A stretch of 31,421 nt of DNA from Pseudomonadota bacterium. GTDB lineage: Bacteria > Pseudomonadota > Alphaproteobacteria > Rhizobiales > Rhizobiaceae. The translations under genes and the position numbers were made by a program. The notes below the pieces were generated by a model. The model was not told where the DNA came from. It worked only from the letters and a program-made list of their open reading frames with translations, and did not search any database. The stretch's first letter is position 1. Each line of letters begins with the position of its first letter. This document shows positions 31,347 through 31,421 of the stretch, one piece after another. The DNA lies in contig JAEWOP010000141.1 in the NCBI GenBank assembly GCA_023399635.1, forward strand, positions 1-31,421, written 5' to 3'.

Positions 31347-31421
31347 TGGGGCGTCGCCAAGCGGTAAGGCACCGGTTTTTGGTACCGGCATTCCCAGGTT
31401 CGAATCCTGGCGCCCCAGCCA
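31347..31421 (+). tRNA. tRNA-Gln (anticodon TTG)
   Basis: A 75-nucleotide cloverleaf including an encoded CCA. The acceptor arms TGGGGCG (31347-31353) and CGCCCCA (31411-31417) pair perfectly, the discriminator base is G, and CCA occupies 31419-31421. The anticodon stem CCGGT/ACCGG encloses loop TTTTGGT, giving anticodon TTG for CAA codons. The T-arm CCAGG-TTCGAAT-CCTGG is canonical. The window ends on the last base of this gene. Confidence 0.97.

Overview
The window looks like core chromosome of an alphaproteobacterium, most likely a member of the Rhizobiaceae (Rhizobium/Agrobacterium/Ensifer group). The reasons are high GC, a CcrM-type GANTC methyltransferase, the cta-SURF1-ispH-thrB-rnhA block, the thrC/M16-peptidase block, the mutY-DUF721-DsbA-smc-ppdK block, and two good matches to the EcfG/RpoE2 general-stress promoter. 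The genus cannot be fixed from the sequence alone. No insertion sequence, prophage, CRISPR array or rRNA was seen, and there is no gene-free gap above about 200 bases.

Layout. 1-2269: end of a cytochrome c oxidase operon (partial Cox11/CtaG, subunit III CtaE, SURF1). 2346-4869: ispH, thrB and rnhA (the last two overlap), then a small Dabb-domain gene up to a strong bidirectional terminator at 5300. 5348-6744 (minus): a free-standing DsbD N-terminal-domain protein followed by a Prx5-type peroxiredoxin. 6902-7771: YqgE/AlgH and a CsbD stress protein with its own EcfG-type promoter. 7843-14211 (minus): thrC, M16 processing peptidase, GNAT acetyltransferase and a membrane PAS-GGDEF-EAL protein, likely one operon. 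14333-16387: a lipoprotein, a HAD phosphatase and an MntA-HepT toxin-antitoxin pair. 16533-19481: ccrM, a second HAD hydrolase and mutY. 19561-28413 (plus): an O-antigen-ligase-like membrane protein, DUF721/DciA-like, DsbA, SMC and pyruvate phosphate dikinase. 28437-31165: a small lipoprotein, a DUF1499 protein, a PRC-barrel protein with a second EcfG-type promoter, and an MBL-fold hydrolase. The window ends exactly on the CCA of a tRNA-Gln(TTG).

How the genes work together. The left part serves respiration (oxidase assembly), isoprenoid supply and threonine synthesis; thrB and thrC lie about 10 kb apart on opposite strands. The middle combines cell-cycle methylation (CcrM), chromosome condensation (SMC) and DNA repair (MutY). 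The CsbD and PRC-barrel genes appear to belong to one general stress regulon. Most of the window is ordinary. The points worth a second look are a GGDEF domain with a broken active site but an intact c-di-GMP inhibitory motif in front of a complete EAL domain, a possibly leaderless toxin-antitoxin module beside ccrM, an O-antigen ligase gene sitting in a DNA-maintenance block, and two unexplained palindromes or repeats upstream of ccrM and ppdK. I did not find clear evidence for a wholly new biological system.
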